From Myxococcaceae bacterium (GTDB taxonomy: Bacteria; Myxococcota; Myxococcia; Myxococcales; Myxococcaceae), in contig JAGSPQ010000350.1 in the NCBI GenBank assembly GCA_018262385.1, positions 1-5,184 of the forward strand: a stretch of 5,184 nucleotides of DNA. Direction: 5' to 3'. The translations under genes were made by a program, and so were the position numbers. Numbering within the stretch: position 1 is the stretch's first letter; each line of letters begins with the position of its first letter. The notes beneath the pieces are model-generated. The model saw nothing but the letters and a program-made list of their open reading frames with translations. It ran no database searches and was not told where the DNA came from. Below are positions 4,349-5,184 of this stretch, in pieces.

Positions 4349-5184
4349 GGCGCCACCTGCAGGTTGGTCCACGCCATCGTCACGCACTTGCGCGAGCCGA
4401 CTTCCTGGGCGCCGCCCTGCCAGACCGCGAACCCGAGGAAGCTGGGCTTGCCCGGAAAGAGCGTCGAGCCTCCCTCGATCACCAGCGGGCGGCTGATCAC
4501 CAGCGCCCACTGCCCGGAGTCCCAGACCGCCTTGCCGAAGCTCTGGCTGCCGGCCTGCACCGAGGAAGTGGAGAACCCCTCGGCGATGATCTCGTCCACT
4601 CCGGTCTTCGAGTACGACTGCGGATTTCCTTCCGCCCGGCCGGGCGAGTAGCGCTCGCGATCGTGCTCGGTCGCCGCCCCCGACGAGGCCGGGTCGACGA
4701 ACTCCATCGGGTACATGTCGGTCGAGACGTTCGGGTAGAGGTCGCGAATCGTCGGCTTCCCCTTCTCGGCGTCGCGCTGGTACTGCGCCCGCCAGTGGAA
4801 GATGTGCACCGGGTTGTCCTTGCTGCCCATCATCACGATCGGCGGCGCCTCGCCGGCCCGGGCGGGAAACTGAATCGCCGCCGCGTCCGAGAACTCGCCC
4901 AGCTTGCCCGCCTCGCTGCGCTGCGGGTCGGACCACGAGAGCCGGAAGGCGATCCGCTTGCCGTCGTGGAGCGCCTGCACGTTGACCTTCGCGGTGGTGG
5001 TGGTCGCCGGCCGCGGCACCACCATCGGCTGGGCCATCAGCATCACCTCGGCCACCGGGACCTTCTCCCAGTACTTCGCCGCCGGGTCCGGCTTGCTCAG
5101 ATCGGCGGCGACGCGCCCCGCCACCACGTCCGCTCGGGCGAGCGCCGCCCACAACCCGACCGCGAGCACCACCGCCTGCACGAT
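4345..5184 (-). CDS. Heme b-binding gamma subunit, ethylbenzene dehydrogenase type (partial at the 5' end)
   Basis: Periplasmic heme b subunit of a type II DMSO-reductase-family complex, passing electrons between the iron-sulfur subunit and a soluble cytochrome. The frame is open to the right edge; a GTG at 5181 could start it, but that would cut the basic end off the signal peptide, so the true start is probably just outside. Numbering from that GTG, the hydrophobic signal ends at ALARA-D, followed by VAEVMLMAQPMV (43-54), ALHDGKRIAFRLSWSD (70-85) and FSDAAAIQFP (97-106), all matching the EB_dh heme-binding domain. Met117 or Met118 in VMMGSKDNPVHIFHW and Lys265 in GSRKCVTMAW sit where ethylbenzene dehydrogenase has its Met and Lys heme ligands. 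Mature length of about 260 residues is slightly above that of known gamma subunits. Its stop overlaps the chaperone start. The substrate of the complex cannot be read from this subunit. Confidence 0.87.
   Translation of the reverse strand: MVQAVVLAVGLWAALARADVVAGRVAADLSKPDPAAKYWEKVPVAEVMLMAQPMVVPRPATTTTAKVNVQALHDGKRIAFRLSWSDPQRSEAGKLGEFSDAAAIQFPARAGEAPPIVMMGSKDNPVHIFHWRAQYQRDAEKGKPTIRDLYPNVSTDMYPMEFVDPASSGAATEHDRERYSPGRAEGNPQSYSKTGVDEIIAEGFSTSSVQAGSQSFGKAVWDSGQWALVISRPLVIEGGSTLFPGKPSFLGFAVWQGGAQEVGSRKCVTMAWTNLQVAP

Noticed and set aside
2169..4651. Several long plus-strand open frames across the operon region
   Set aside because: They are antisense to well-supported minus-strand genes and show the Arg/His/Pro-rich composition typical of GC-driven shadow frames.
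4349..5152. Upstream extension of the chaperone frame
   Set aside because: It is the shadow of the gamma-subunit gene, with Arg/Gly-rich translation and no domain. The TorD-like homology begins right after the GTG at 4348.

Overview
The window is GC-rich DNA with tightly packed genes, including a lipoprotein that resembles families I know from myxobacteria. A Myxococcota (myxobacterial, deltaproteobacterial-type) chromosome is the best guess. That assignment comes from protein character and base composition, not from a marker gene.

The main content is the downstream part of a minus-strand operon running from the right edge to 2286. In transcription order it holds: a secreted heme-binding subunit of the ethylbenzene dehydrogenase gamma type (5184-4345, start cut off by the window edge), a TorD-like chaperone for a molybdoenzyme (4348-3647), a small periplasmic cytochrome c (3654-3250) and the GTP 3',8-cyclase MoaA (3239-2286). 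The first three genes overlap by 4 and 8 bases, and moaA follows after 10 bases, so they are probably co-transcribed and translationally coupled. Together they are the accessory half of a periplasmic type II DMSO-reductase-family enzyme, the group that includes ethylbenzene dehydrogenase, DMS dehydrogenase, and the selenate, chlorate and perchlorate reductases. The gamma subunit carries heme b at the exit or entry of the electron wire, the chaperone matures the catalytic subunit, the cytochrome shuttles electrons, and MoaA starts molybdenum cofactor synthesis. The catalytic Mo subunit and the iron-sulfur subunit are not in the window and should lie just beyond position 5184. The substrate cannot be told from this sequence.

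Downstream of moaA is a 185-base gap (2101-2285) with a row of odd-centred palindromes, including a 21-base direct repeat. It is followed by a separate minus-strand gene for a cysteine-rich outer-membrane lipoprotein (2100-1192). A hairpin at 1134-1162 ends that gene and separates it from a convergent plus-strand gene for a membrane-anchored alpha/beta hydrolase (about 336-1124). The left 335 bases have no convincing gene, but they carry four head-to-tail copies of a 24-base repeat directly upstream of the hydrolase.
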